From Lachnospiraceae bacterium (lineage in GTDB: Bacteria > Bacillota > Clostridia > Lachnospirales > Lachnospiraceae): a DNA stretch of 18,058 nucleotides. Of this stretch, positions 1-6,315 are shown piece after piece (positions within the stretch are counted from its first letter, which is position 1; every line of letters starts with the position of its first letter). The notes under the pieces are model-generated. The model ran no database searches. It worked only from the letters and a program-made list of their open reading frames with translations, and was not told the DNA's origin. The position numbers were made by a program, and so were the translations under genes. The stretch spans positions 3,345-21,402 of the forward strand of contig DOWG01000135.1 in assembly GCA_003519685.1 (NCBI GenBank). Reading direction: 5' to 3'.

Positions 1-65
1 CTGTGATCTTCCTTCGTACACAGATTAATAGACATATTGCATAACCTGTCTTTTAATTTGTACAT
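1..65 (-). CDS. Possible 5' end of a truncated minus-strand gene (uncertain)
   Basis: On the minus strand an ATG at 65 opens a frame that stays open to the left window edge (about 21 codons: M-Y-K-L-K-D-R-L-C and onward). No convincing ribosome site precedes it; the nearest purine-rich stretch is about 18 bases away. The same stretch carries an imperfect inverted repeat (1-13 with 69-81, 12 of 13 positions). The frame may therefore be chance in an intergenic hairpin, or the start of a gene continuing outside the window. No function can be read from so few residues. Confidence 0.15.
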   Translation of the reverse strand, partial: MYKLKDRLCNMSINLCTKEDH

Positions 66-81
66 AGCAGGAAGATTACAG
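1..81. repeat. Imperfect inverted repeat at window edge
   Basis: CTGTGATCTTCCT at 1-13 pairs with AGGAAGATTACAG at 69-81, with 12 of 13 positions complementary and about 55 bases between the arms. It lies downstream of the rubrerythrin-like gene, which is read leftward and ends at 119. It has no T-run, so it is not a clear terminator. The repeat may extend beyond the left edge, so its nature cannot be judged. Confidence 0.35.
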
Positions 82-118
82 ACCCTCTTATAGGATTCCT
101 GTTACGGCTTACTATGTA

Positions 119-649
119 TTATACAGGGCGCAGCAGTTCATAGTAGCTCTGAGGATATCCGCATATCGGGCAGATATCAGGCGCACATTGTCCACTCAGG
201 ATATTACCGCATCCTAAGCAGATCCATAATGCTTCTTCCTGCCCGCAGAACAGACTATTACTTCGAAGTGCAGTGATATAGTAGGAAAATAATGCGTTAT
301 GATTTAGCTTAATATTAGCGATACCGCTGAATAAGGAGGCTAAATCATCGTATCCTTCCTCTAAAGCTATTTGCGAATATTCCCGGTACAGATTACTATC
401 GGCGCTCTCTTCATTGCTTGCCTCAACCAAATTCTGCAAGGTGTCCGGATCACCATTGAACAAGATTCTTCGAAGTCTTTCTGCTATAAACTGCTCATTT
501 CGCGCTACAGTATCAAAAGACAAACGAATTCCTATTAAATCCTCCTTATCGGATTCTTTTGCAAACAATCCGTATTTGGCATTCAATCGTAATTGCTCTT
601 GATACGCGCTCATTATATTTTGATAGGTGCGGCTTTGCTGAAAGTCCAT
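119..649 (-). CDS. Rubrerythrin-like protein with C-terminal rubredoxin-type zinc/iron site
   Basis: This is a 176-residue protein. I chose the ATG at 649 because a perfect AGGAGG lies 4 bases upstream; the frame extends to 727 without a better site. The first 130 residues are helical and look like a divergent ferritin-like domain, with a segment around residues 85-120 (YREYSQIALEEG followed by NIKLNH) resembling the second half of rubrerythrin. The C-terminus carries a rubredoxin-like metal knuckle with Cys144-x2-Cys147 and Cys160-x2-Cys163. Rubrerythrins reduce peroxide in anaerobes using a di-iron centre and a rubredoxin iron. Several canonical Glu ligands are not obvious here, so the di-iron site may be altered. 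The gene stands alone and diverges from the deacetylase gene. The family call is fairly secure; peroxidase activity is inference. Confidence 0.7.
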   Translation of the reverse strand: MDFQQSRTYQNIMSAYQEQLRLNAKYGLFAKESDKEDLIGIRLSFDTVARNEQFIAERLRRILFNGDPDTLQNLVEASNEESADSNLYREYSQIALEEGYDDLASLFSGIANIKLNHNALFSYYITALRSNSLFCGQEEALWICLGCGNILSGQCAPDICPICGYPQSYYELLRPV

Positions 650-866
650 ACGGCCTCCTGAGATAATTAATATTCTATTGCTATCAATATATGAGGCGTT
701 GGTGCAGATAATGTAAGATAGCGGCATACCTTTTTGGTAAAATTCATGGTGTAGGAAAAGAGCAGCAGATAGAAAAATTCAGGTTATTATAATACGGCAG
801 CAACTCGTATAATGGCCTAGCCTAGCCAATATATTATAGTAAAAGCTTAGAAGATATGGTGAATAT

Positions 867-1712
867 ATGAGACAAAAAGAAAAGAAACCTGATAATAAAG
901 AACCATTGGAAGGAGCAATCTTAAATGATGAATCCTTAGAAAAAGAGCTGCTGGACATTTCTTTATTTGTTAAAATAGGAATTATTGTTCTTAGTGTGTT
1001 GTTAGTAATTGGGCTTGGAATAAAATTCCTGCCAGGTGCGATATCTGTGTCCAGTGCCGGAAGAAACCGAGATCTTCCGATTTACTGTGTGGATACCGAT
1101 GAGAAGAAGGTAGCATTAAGCTTCGATGCAGCTTGGGGAAATGAAGATACAAGAAACATCTTAGATATTTTGGCAAAGCATAATATTAAGGTAACCTTTT
1201 TTATGACCGGTGGATGGGTTAATAAATACCCGGATGATGTTAAGGCAATTGCTGCAGCAGGCCATGACCTGGGCAACCACAGCGAAAACCATAAGCAAAT
1301 GTCGCGCCTTAGCAAAGAGGAATGCGTGGAAGAGATCATGAAACCGCATAATCGGGTGAAGGAGCTGACCGGGGTTGAAATGAAACTGTTCCGGCCGCCA
1401 TATGGAGATTATAATAATACTCTGGTTGGAGCAGCAAGGGACTGCGGGTATTATACGATACAATGGGATGTGGACTCCCTGGACTGGAAAGATTACGGGG
1501 TACAAAGCATCATTCAGAAATGTACGCAGCATAAGCATCTGGGCAATGGTTCTATCATTCTTATGCATAATGGAGCCAAATACACGCCGGAAGCTCTGGA
1601 TACGATTATTACCGAGCTTCAGAATCAGGGTTATGAGCTGGTACCGATCTCGCAGCTGATTCATACCGGGGAATATACGATTGATCATGAGGGAAGACAG
1701 CATAAGAAGTAA
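867..1712 (+). CDS. PdaB-like membrane-anchored polysaccharide deacetylase
   Basis: This 281-residue protein has a charged cytoplasmic tail, one membrane segment at about residues 33-55 and an extracellular NodB-type deacetylase domain from about 70 to 265. Motifs seen in order are SFDAAWG (Asp87), NHSENH (His138, His142), RPPYGD (Arg176), WDVDSLDW and LMHN (His234). Family members remove N-acetyl groups from peptidoglycan or chitin-like glycans. The FDAAW form, in place of the usual FDD, is typical of the sporulation-linked PdaB branch, so a role in spore cortex or envelope maintenance is likely but inferred. The start is an ATG at 867 preceded by GGTGA four bases away. A strong hairpin follows directly. 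The gene is monocistronic. PdaB-type identity is probable; the exact substrate is unknown. Confidence 0.85.
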   Translation: MRQKEKKPDNKEPLEGAILNDESLEKELLDISLFVKIGIIVLSVLLVIGLGIKFLPGAISVSSAGRNRDLPIYCVDTDEKKVALSFDAAWGNEDTRNILDILAKHNIKVTFFMTGGWVNKYPDDVKAIAAAGHDLGNHSENHKQMSRLSKEECVEEIMKPHNRVKELTGVEMKLFRPPYGDYNNTLVGAARDCGYYTIQWDVDSLDWKDYGVQSIIQKCTQHKHLGNGSIILMHNGAKYTPEALDTIITELQNQGYELVPISQLIHTGEYTIDHEGRQHKK

Positions 1713-1728
1713 TAGCGATTACGAAAAG

Positions 1729-1771
1729 AAACTTCGCAGTTAATTTAAAGTTGATTAACTGCGAAGTTTTT
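1729..1771. terminator. Strong, probably bidirectional intrinsic terminator
   Basis: A perfect 16-base-pair stem (1729-1744 with 1754-1769) encloses a 9-base loop and is followed by a T-run on the plus strand. On the minus strand the stem is followed by TTTCTTTTCG, so it may also stop transcription arriving from the CPBP protease gene that converges from the right. It lies 17 bases after the deacetylase stop codon. Confidence 0.9.
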
Positions 1772-1813
1772 GAGTGTAAATAATGAAGCGGACGGTGTAA
1801 CCGTTGAATTGCG

Positions 1814-2665
1814 CTATATTACATTCATTAGACCATGCAGTAAGATACACGGTGTTAGGGATTTTGTCTTAAAATATACTTTTCCTAACAGATACCCAGC
1901 CATAGCTTGTGCTGCTGTATATAAAATAAATGCCTTTGGTGCCGCTCCCCAACTCATTACATGAGCTATACCAAAAATGATTGATTGAATGACATTACAT
2001 TTTTCATCGCTTAAACCAATTCCCTTTAAGCCGGAAATCAGAAATCCTCGATATAAGACCTCTTCAAAGATGCCCGGATAAGCAGCGTTAAACAGAGCAT
2101 TTAATAAAAAGATTGGTAATGAGTTCAAGGAATTCAAACGAAACATACTGCTCGGATAAATACCGGCGGATAAAACTTTTGATATTATATTTCTGCTTAT
2201 ATTTTCAACTATAGATACTATAAATATTAATAGAAACGATCTGCTCGTCAGCCTCCAGTTAAAATATTTCAATTTTATATTAAAAAAGCGGCCAATGAAT
2301 AAAGTGGCTGTAATTCCTATATAAATAAATAGTAAACTATACCAACTTAACTTATTGCTCGTGTTGTTATTGAGATTGAAAAATTTATTTGCACAATAAA
2401 TAATTAACAGTAATAGAGTCCAAACGATAAGAAAAGGGTATATAGCGGATTTATTTTCATACATTTTCTGACTGTCGGTATCTAAACGCGGGAATAGAGA
2501 AACGAATATCATGGCTACAAGAGTTCCACCTGTAATTGAAGTGCTAATAAACAAGGAATCCGAGATGCTGTTTTTATTTATTATGTAATATAGGAAGATA
2601 CATATAAATCCAATCGTTATAAAAATAATATCAGTAATTATAGTTTTACATTTATCGGGGGGCAT
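1814..2665 (-). CDS. CPBP family intramembrane metalloprotease
   Basis: This 283-residue, very hydrophobic protein has about eight membrane segments. The signature motifs of the CPBP (Abi/CAAX protease-like) family are present in order: Glu201-Glu202-x3-Arg206 (EEVLYRG), Phe231-x3-His235 (FGIAH), and a final HGLMN with His277 and Asn281. In the CAAX protease Rce1 the corresponding Glu and His residues form the active site in the membrane. In bacteria, members have been linked to bacteriocin immunity, peptide processing or anti-sigma cleavage, and no partner is visible here. I chose the ATG at 2665 because AGGAAG lies 9 bases upstream. An in-frame TTG at 2689 lies before that site and is less likely. 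The protein ends only a few residues after the third motif, as is usual. The substrate is unknown. Confidence 0.85.
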   Translation of the reverse strand: MPPDKCKTIITDIIFITIGFICIFLYYIINKNSISDSLFISTSITGGTLVAMIFVSLFPRLDTDSQKMYENKSAIYPFLIVWTLLLLIIYCANKFFNLNNNTSNKLSWYSLLFIYIGITATLFIGRFFNIKLKYFNWRLTSRSFLLIFIVSIVENISRNIISKVLSAGIYPSSMFRLNSLNSLPIFLLNALFNAAYPGIFEEVLYRGFLISGLKGIGLSDEKCNVIQSIIFGIAHVMSWGAAPKAFILYTAAQAMAGYLLGKVYFKTKSLTPCILLHGLMNVI

Positions 2666-3030
2666 TTTCAAAGACTTCCTTTCAGTCAAATGTAAGAGTG
2701 GTCCTTATCAAGAACTTCTACCATCTTTTATATAGTTACGTTCTCATGAAACGGACGGCATATCATTGCATTTGGGATACGGATAGGTTAGTTCGCTCAT
2801 AAGACCATTATGAAGCAAAGTGATATAAAAAGAAACCCCTAATTTTCCCATTGAATGAGGTTATGAAGTATAAAAAATGCTATTACTGTCAACAGTATAT
2901 TTCGGCTTTTCTGTGATGCCATAAGTTCTACCAATTATTACTGTTTATGATATAATTCATAAGGGAAGCATCTGATTTAGAGCTCAAAAGAATAGAGCAA
3001 GAAAAAAACTTCCTGCTCTAAATCTGATGA
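2666..3030. other. Intergenic stretch, left flank of the mobile element
   Basis: I see no supported gene in these roughly 365 bases. It should hold the promoter of the CPBP protease gene (minus strand), but I could not pick a convincing -35/-10 pair. An isolated short plus-strand frame beginning at an ATG near 2874 (M-K-Y-K-K-C-Y-Y-C) has only about 17 codons and a badly spaced ribosome site, so I do not call it. The right part contains one arm of the 2969-3029 inverted repeat. Confidence 0.5.
2969..3029. repeat. Imperfect inverted repeat left of the IS91-like element
   Basis: The arms CATCTGATTTAGAGC (2969-2983) and GCTCTAAATCTGATG (3015-3029) are complementary at 14 of 15 positions around a 31-base A-rich loop. 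No T-run follows, so it is not a standard terminator. It lies about 160-220 bases left of the transposase end and could be part of the element's left end, a small non-autonomous relic, or a chance structure. Confidence 0.5.
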
Positions 3031-3192
3031 TTTCCAATTGTACCAATTCGCGGACATGTAGCCGATACACTATGGGGATTGCATGGTTTTTCTTTGGCGG
3101 ATTTTGATAGTTATATACGGGATATGCTCTTTGAAAAGATAAGTTTTGGAGACATTTTTATGTTGAATCATAAAAATGGGCATGCTTCTTAG
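3031..3192 (+). pseudogene. Orphan reading-frame remnant beside the insertion element
   Basis: From just after a TGA at about 3028-3030 to the TAG at 3190-3192, one plus-strand frame of about 53 codons is open and has a protein-like composition (it includes TLWGLHGFSLADFDSYIRD). It has no start codon with a ribosome site and no intact domain. The LWGLHGF-type segment faintly recalls the C-terminal half of TetR-type regulators, but I would not assign it. It ends inside the hairpin next to the transposase gene, consistent with a gene broken by the insertion. It does not look like the missing half of the sulfatase-maturating enzyme on the other side. It may also be chance. Confidence 0.25.
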
Positions 3193-3211
3193 ACCTTCTG
3201 CCAGAAGGTCT
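3191..3211. repeat. Compact palindrome just downstream of the transposase gene
   Basis: AGACCTTCTG and CAGAAGGTCT are perfectly complementary around one central C, giving a folded stem of at least 8 base pairs. On the plus strand it is followed by GAAAAAATT; on the minus strand it lies 34 bases after the transposase stop codon. IS91-type elements carry a small hairpin at the replication-origin end next to the 3' end of the transposase gene, and this is a candidate for that structure. It could instead be a simple terminator for the element's transcript. Confidence 0.5.
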
Positions 3212-3244
3212 GAAAAAATTGTATGAAGGGAACAAAAATTGCTC

Positions 3245-4402
3245 TTAAGTAACTGGGACATGCGTCCTTCCAATAGGAATCATATTCATACATCCGCAGA
3301 CTTTGCAAACATGGATATTTACATTCCAGGCAGCTTCAATCAGTTCAACCATGGTCATGCCGGTATAGCGGGATTTAAATTTCTGATATCCCTGAAGCTT
3401 AAATATCAGTTCCAGCTTTTTCTTTTTGGTACGGTTGTTCAGAAAACCATAGTAGCGTATTTTTTGGAAACCGGCAGGCAGTACATGCAAAAGAAAACGG
3501 CGAATAAATTCCGCATTGCTCAGTGTAATTGTTCTTTTCGGTTCACCGGGAAGCTTCCCTCTGGCAGAAAAAGTGGTCTGTGATTCATTGACGGAAAGAA
3601 TACGGCTGTTGGAGATGGCAATCTTATGTGTGTAACGCCCAAGGTATTCTATGGCATTGCCAAATCCGTTGAAGGTTTCTTTAATATAAGGACACCAGTC
3701 TTTACTGTAAAGGTTGTTTTTAAACTCATTCCATTCATAGGAATTGAGCAGATGCTCACAGGATGCTGAAAAAGCCAGTTTTCCGGCTTTGTAATACGCA
3801 TCAAGGAGTGCAAGATATTTTCCTTTCAATTTATCACGCAGCTTGTAGACCGGAATGAAAAATTTTCCCTTTGACTTTCGGATTTTTCCATCTATGGTAA
3901 GTCCACCGCCAGACACAATACAATGCATATGTACGTGGTAAAGGAGTTCCTGATTCCAGGTGTGAAGAACCTGAATAATACCGGGAGTTGCGCCGAGATA
4001 TTCTTTATTGGCAGACAGCTCCAGAAGGGTTTCAGCCGTACATTTGTGAAGAAGGTCATACAGAAGCTTCTGATTCCAGTAAATGATAGGATTCAGTTCA
4101 TGGGGCAGGGTAAAAACAACATGAAAATAGGGAGAATCTATCACTTCTGATTTCCGTTTGTCGACCCAGACTTCCTTTAGGACAGCCTGACAGTTCGGGC
4201 AGTTCCTGTTGCGGCAGGAATTGTTGTGAAGTTCCGTGTAGCCACAGTCATTACAGCGGCTGGCATTGTAACCAAGTGCACCACTTTTACACGTTAGGAT
4301 CGCTTTTGCTGCTTTACGCTGAACATTTGACTGGAAGTGATGATGGTCGCAGTATTCATCATAAGAAAAGGCAAAAGCATCCCGTATTTTGTAGTTACCC
4401 AA
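3245..4402 (-). CDS. IS91 family transposase (zinc-binding N-terminus, Y2/HUH domain)
   Basis: This is a 385-residue protein using a TTG start at 4402. GGAGGT lies 7 bases upstream and the start overlaps the recombinase stop by 8 bases, which suggests translational coupling. An ATG further upstream at 4462 has no comparable ribosome site. The N-terminal zinc-binding domain shows Cys50-x2-Cys53 and Cys63-x4-Cys68-x2-Cys71. The catalytic core has an HUH-type metal motif (His158-Met-His160, in YHVHMHC) and a paired-tyrosine motif, Tyr253-x3-Tyr257 (EYLGRYTHK), as in IS91. A further Cys366-x2-Cys369-x-Cys371 cluster sits near the C-terminus. Such enzymes nick and join single-stranded DNA through tyrosine intermediates. 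All key residues are present. GC content looks higher than in the flanking genes. Confidence 0.9.
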   Translation of the reverse strand: MGNYKIRDAFAFSYDEYCDHHHFQSNVQRKAAKAILTCKSGALGYNASRCNDCGYTELHNNSCRNRNCPNCQAVLKEVWVDKRKSEVIDSPYFHVVFTLPHELNPIIYWNQKLLYDLLHKCTAETLLELSANKEYLGATPGIIQVLHTWNQELLYHVHMHCIVSGGGLTIDGKIRKSKGKFFIPVYKLRDKLKGKYLALLDAYYKAGKLAFSASCEHLLNSYEWNEFKNNLYSKDWCPYIKETFNGFGNAIEYLGRYTHKIAISNSRILSVNESQTTFSARGKLPGEPKRTITLSNAEFIRRFLLHVLPAGFQKIRYYGFLNNRTKKKKLELIFKLQGYQKFKSRYTGMTMVELIEAAWNVNIHVCKVCGCMNMIPIGRTHVPVT

Positions 4403-5264
4403 GGAAACCACCTCCGATCTGCTCAAAAGGATTGACTGTTTTTGACAGGGAGGATGCTGCAAGGTGCACGTAAATAGCCGTGGAATTCAAAGACTTATGA
4501 CCGAGAAAAGTCTTTAGGGTCAGAAGATCCATTCCATTTTCATAGCTGTGAGTGGCATAGGCATGACGAAATGAGTGGGAAGTAAGTTTGTCGCTCATGC
4601 CGAGGGCTGACCGATGCTCCAGAATGAACTTTTGAAGCCATTGTTTGTCCATTGGATGACAGGTGGAACGCTGTTGGGTAAAGAGCCAGGTATCCGGTTT
4701 CATCTCCACTGGAAGACCGTGGTAATAGGAAAGAATCATCTGCCAGATCATATCGGGCATTGGAACAAAACGATCCTGATGGTTCTTGGAATCCGATACA
4801 TGTATTTTTTTAGAGGAAGAAATGATGTCCTTACATTTCAGATGGCAGAGTTCATCCAGGCGCAGACCTGTGGCATAAAGAATGGATACTGCAAGGCGTG
4901 CTTTCGGATCCTCAAGTGAAGAAATGAAGGTCAGAACTTCTTTTCTGGAAGGGACAAAGGGAAGATATACATTAAATTTTCGAAATGGAATCTGAGTTCT
5001 GTCCCATGGTTTATGCAAAATATACATGTGAAAAAACTGAAGGTAGGAAATAATCATGTTAATGGTTCTGTCGCTGAGATTACGTTCCAGCCGGATCCAA
5101 GATAAATAATCCCGCATGGCCTGCCAGGAAGCATTTTCCGGGGCGACAGCAACGGAAGAAAGATATTCGAGATATGGCTTGATATAAGTTTTGTAGGAAC
5201 GAATGGTATTATCAGTCAGACCTTTGGCCTGAAGCATTTGAATAAAAACAGAAAAATAGTCCAT
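4395..5264 (-). CDS. Tyrosine recombinase/integrase of the IS91-like element
   Basis: This is a 289-residue protein. I chose the ATG at 5264 because AGGAGG lies 7 bases upstream; the frame runs further to 5312 without such a site. A SAM-like N-terminal DNA-binding domain (about residues 1-90) precedes a complete catalytic domain. The catalytic residues are Arg135 (TGLRLDE), a probable Lys160, His230-x2-Arg233 (HSFRH), His256 (LGHKS) and the nucleophile Tyr265 (STAIYVH). Phage-integrase-like genes are known as companions of the transposase in some IS91-type elements, where their role is unclear. The gene is immediately upstream of the transposase and overlaps its start. All catalytic residues are present, so it is likely functional. 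Confidence 0.9.
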   Translation of the reverse strand: MDYFSVFIQMLQAKGLTDNTIRSYKTYIKPYLEYLSSVAVAPENASWQAMRDYLSWIRLERNLSDRTINMIISYLQFFHMYILHKPWDRTQIPFRKFNVYLPFVPSRKEVLTFISSLEDPKARLAVSILYATGLRLDELCHLKCKDIISSSKKIHVSDSKNHQDRFVPMPDMIWQMILSYYHGLPVEMKPDTWLFTQQRSTCHPMDKQWLQKFILEHRSALGMSDKLTSHSFRHAYATHSYENGMDLLTLKTFLGHKSLNSTAIYVHLAASSLSKTVNPFEQIGGGFLG

Positions 5265-5390
5265 AAAAGAACCTCCTAAAATTGAAATGAATGAGTAAAC
5301 AGTTGAAATCACTTCAAAAAGGCGGCGGACGAATAAAAAAATAAGATATGTAGTTGTTGAATGAGCAAAAAAATGATAAATTAAACATAA

Positions 5391-5462
5391 GCGGTTTCTT
5401 CCTATATGTGTTTATTTTTGTCTTGTGGTGATTCAACAATAAAACATATAGAAGCAAACCGC
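5391..5462. repeat. Long imperfect inverted repeat at the right end of the element
   Basis: The arms at 5391-5413 (starting GCGGTTTCTTCC) and 5441-5462 (ending AAACCGC) are complementary over about 20 positions with small bulges, around a 27-base T-rich loop. A second short pairing, TTGTTGAAT at 5354-5362 with ATTCAACAA at 5431-5439, crosses the first, so both cannot form as a simple nested hairpin. The site lies between the recombinase start (5264) and the broken sulfatase-maturase gene. It is a candidate terminal structure for the IS91-like element or a recombinase binding region. Confidence 0.6.
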
Positions 5463-5523
5463 TACTTTTATTTTGAGAAAAATGAAATTATTTTAAGAAA
5501 GTGGCGGAAACATTGTAACTGGG

Positions 5524-5544
5524 GCTAGCCGTCGCGCTAGCGAC
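5524..5544. repeat. GC-rich palindromic patch at the insertion junction
   Basis: Two copies of GCTAGC (5524-5529 and 5536-5541) are separated by six bases, and GTCGC (5531-5535) pairs with GCGAC (5540-5544). This patch is much more GC-rich than the surrounding A/T-rich DNA and ends exactly where homology to the sulfatase-maturase begins. It may be the extreme end of the element, a recombination core site or a repaired junction. Confidence 0.45.
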
Positions 5545-5545
5545 T

Positions 5546-5968
5546 TGGTATAATGACTTTAAGCAAGGATATATTGTTCATATACAGCAATTTGAAGGTT
5601 ACGTCAAAATGCTGCTTCGAATGCAGCCGGATGTATGTGGAATGAGTGGTATATGCTCGTGTCAGCATGTGGTTGAGGCAGATGGAGAGGTATATCCCTG
5701 TGATTTTTTTGTGCTAGATGAATATAAGCTGGGTAATTTAAATCTGGTCTCTTACGAAGAAATTAATAAGAAGAGAAAAGAGCTAAGGTTTATTGAGAAG
5801 TCGTCTATAATACATGAGGATTGCAAAGAATGTAGATATTATGCTATATGCAGGGGAGGATGTCGGAGATACCGTAATTCTAAGAATTTTTTCTGCACGG
5901 CTTATTATGAGTTTTTTGATTATACAATTCGTCGTTTGGAGAACATAGCGACGTGGTATAGCAGATAG
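5546..5968 (+). pseudogene. C-terminal remnant of anaerobic sulfatase-maturating enzyme (SPASM domain)
   Basis: About 140 residues match the end of anSME-type radical-SAM enzymes, which convert an active-site Cys or Ser of sulfatases to formylglycine. The frame starts with WYNDF at 5546 and runs through CGMSGICS, EADGEVYPCDFF, KECRYYAICRGGC and FCTAYYEFFD. All eight cysteines expected to ligate the two auxiliary iron-sulfur clusters can be aligned. Counting from the Met at 5609 they are 10, 16, 31, 72, 75, 81, 85 and 96, and the first seven match the spacing I recall for the Clostridium perfringens enzyme. The radical-SAM core (CxxxCxxC), about the first 220 residues, is absent and is not on the far side of the element. 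An ATG at 5609 could restart translation without a proper ribosome site. It is almost certainly non-functional as an anSME. Confidence 0.85.
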
Positions 5969-6033
5969 GAGATTATTTAGCATATTGCTATTTAAAGAAA
6001 TAAAATTGATATTAAATATTCAGTTTTGCAATT

Positions 6034-6068
6034 AAAGGGGCTTATATCAATCGGATGTAAGCTCTTTT
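6034..6068 (+). terminator. Probable intrinsic terminator after the sulfatase-maturase remnant
   Basis: AAAGGGGCTTATAT (6034-6047) pairs with ATGTAAGCTCTTTT (6055-6068) using two G-T or mismatch positions, with a 7-base loop and a terminal T-run. It lies about 65 bases after the remnant's stop codon and would isolate the regulator gene that follows. Confidence 0.65.
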
Positions 6069-6170
6069 AGCATTATTGAATGAAATGTTTGCCTCGTTTA
6101 ATAGTTTACATATTATGTTGAAATTCCTAAAAGTAAACTCAAACAAATTGCATGTTTTCATAAAAATTAC

Positions 6171-6199
6171 TTGAAAATCTCAGAAACATGTAGTAAACT
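6171..6199 (+). promoter_or_regulatory. Sigma-A-type promoter of the LacI-type regulator gene
   Basis: TTGAAA (6171-6176), a 17-base spacer and TAAACT (6194-6199) match the vegetative consensus reasonably. The predicted transcription start, about 6206, falls on the candidate operator at 6205-6222, a typical arrangement for autorepression. Confidence 0.55.
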
Positions 6200-6204
6200 T
6201 CAAT

Positions 6205-6231
6205 CGTGCATATAAATGCATTATTAGTGCA
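6205..6231. promoter_or_regulatory. Candidate LacI-type operator at the regulator promoter
   Basis: CGTGCATATAAATGCATT (6205-6222) contains TGCA, six bases, TGCATT. A third TGCA follows at 6228-6231. The same arrangement occurs at 7805-7822 downstream of the transporter promoter and nowhere else that I noticed. A wider dyad (AAACTT with AAGTTT flanking CGTGCA and TGCACG, with a 4-base slip) surrounds it. Binding by the adjacent regulator is inference. Confidence 0.5.
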
Positions 6232-6315
6232 CGAAGTTTGTATAAATGTTTAAAATGATGCGCGGGCGTAACCTAGAATGAGGCATATGTCATGGACGAG
6301 AGGGAGAATAAAGGA

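Larger units (their letters stand above)
3191..5545 (-). mobile_element. IS91-like element with tyrosine recombinase and HUH-type transposase
   Basis: Two coupled minus-strand genes, a tyrosine recombinase followed by an IS91-type transposase, form the body (3245-5264). Candidate end structures are the palindrome at 3191-3211, a nine-base inverted match (TGTTGAATC at 3161-3169, GATTCAACA at 5430-5438), a long imperfect hairpin at 5391-5462 and a GC-rich patch at 5520-5545. The right limit is set by where homology to the interrupted sulfatase-maturating enzyme begins, near 5545. The left limit is uncertain, between about 2960 and 3245. IS91-family elements move by single-stranded rolling-circle-like replication and do not make target duplications; none was seen. 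Both genes appear intact, so the element may be active. Exact ends are inference. Confidence 0.7.
5969..6315. other. Intergenic region upstream of the LacI-type regulator
   Basis: This roughly 320-base A/T-rich stretch holds a terminator-like hairpin for the remnant gene (6034-6068), a sigma-A-type promoter (6171-6199) and a TGCA-repeat candidate operator (6205-6231). I see no additional gene in it. Confidence 0.6.

Noticed and set aside
1161..1703. Minus-strand frame of 180 codons
   Set aside because: It is antisense to the deacetylase gene, has no recognisable motifs, and has no reason for expression.
3239..3583. Plus-strand frame of 114 codons
   Set aside because: It lies entirely antisense to the well-supported IS91 transposase gene and has no domain features; it is a shadow of that gene.
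4614..4919. Plus-strand frame of 101 codons
   Set aside because: It is antisense to the tyrosine recombinase gene, which has all catalytic residues.
5609..5968. An intact small SPASM-domain protein starting at the ATG 5609
   Set aside because: Homology to anSME begins upstream at 5546, there is no ribosome site at 5609 and the radical-SAM core is missing. It is better described as a truncated gene.
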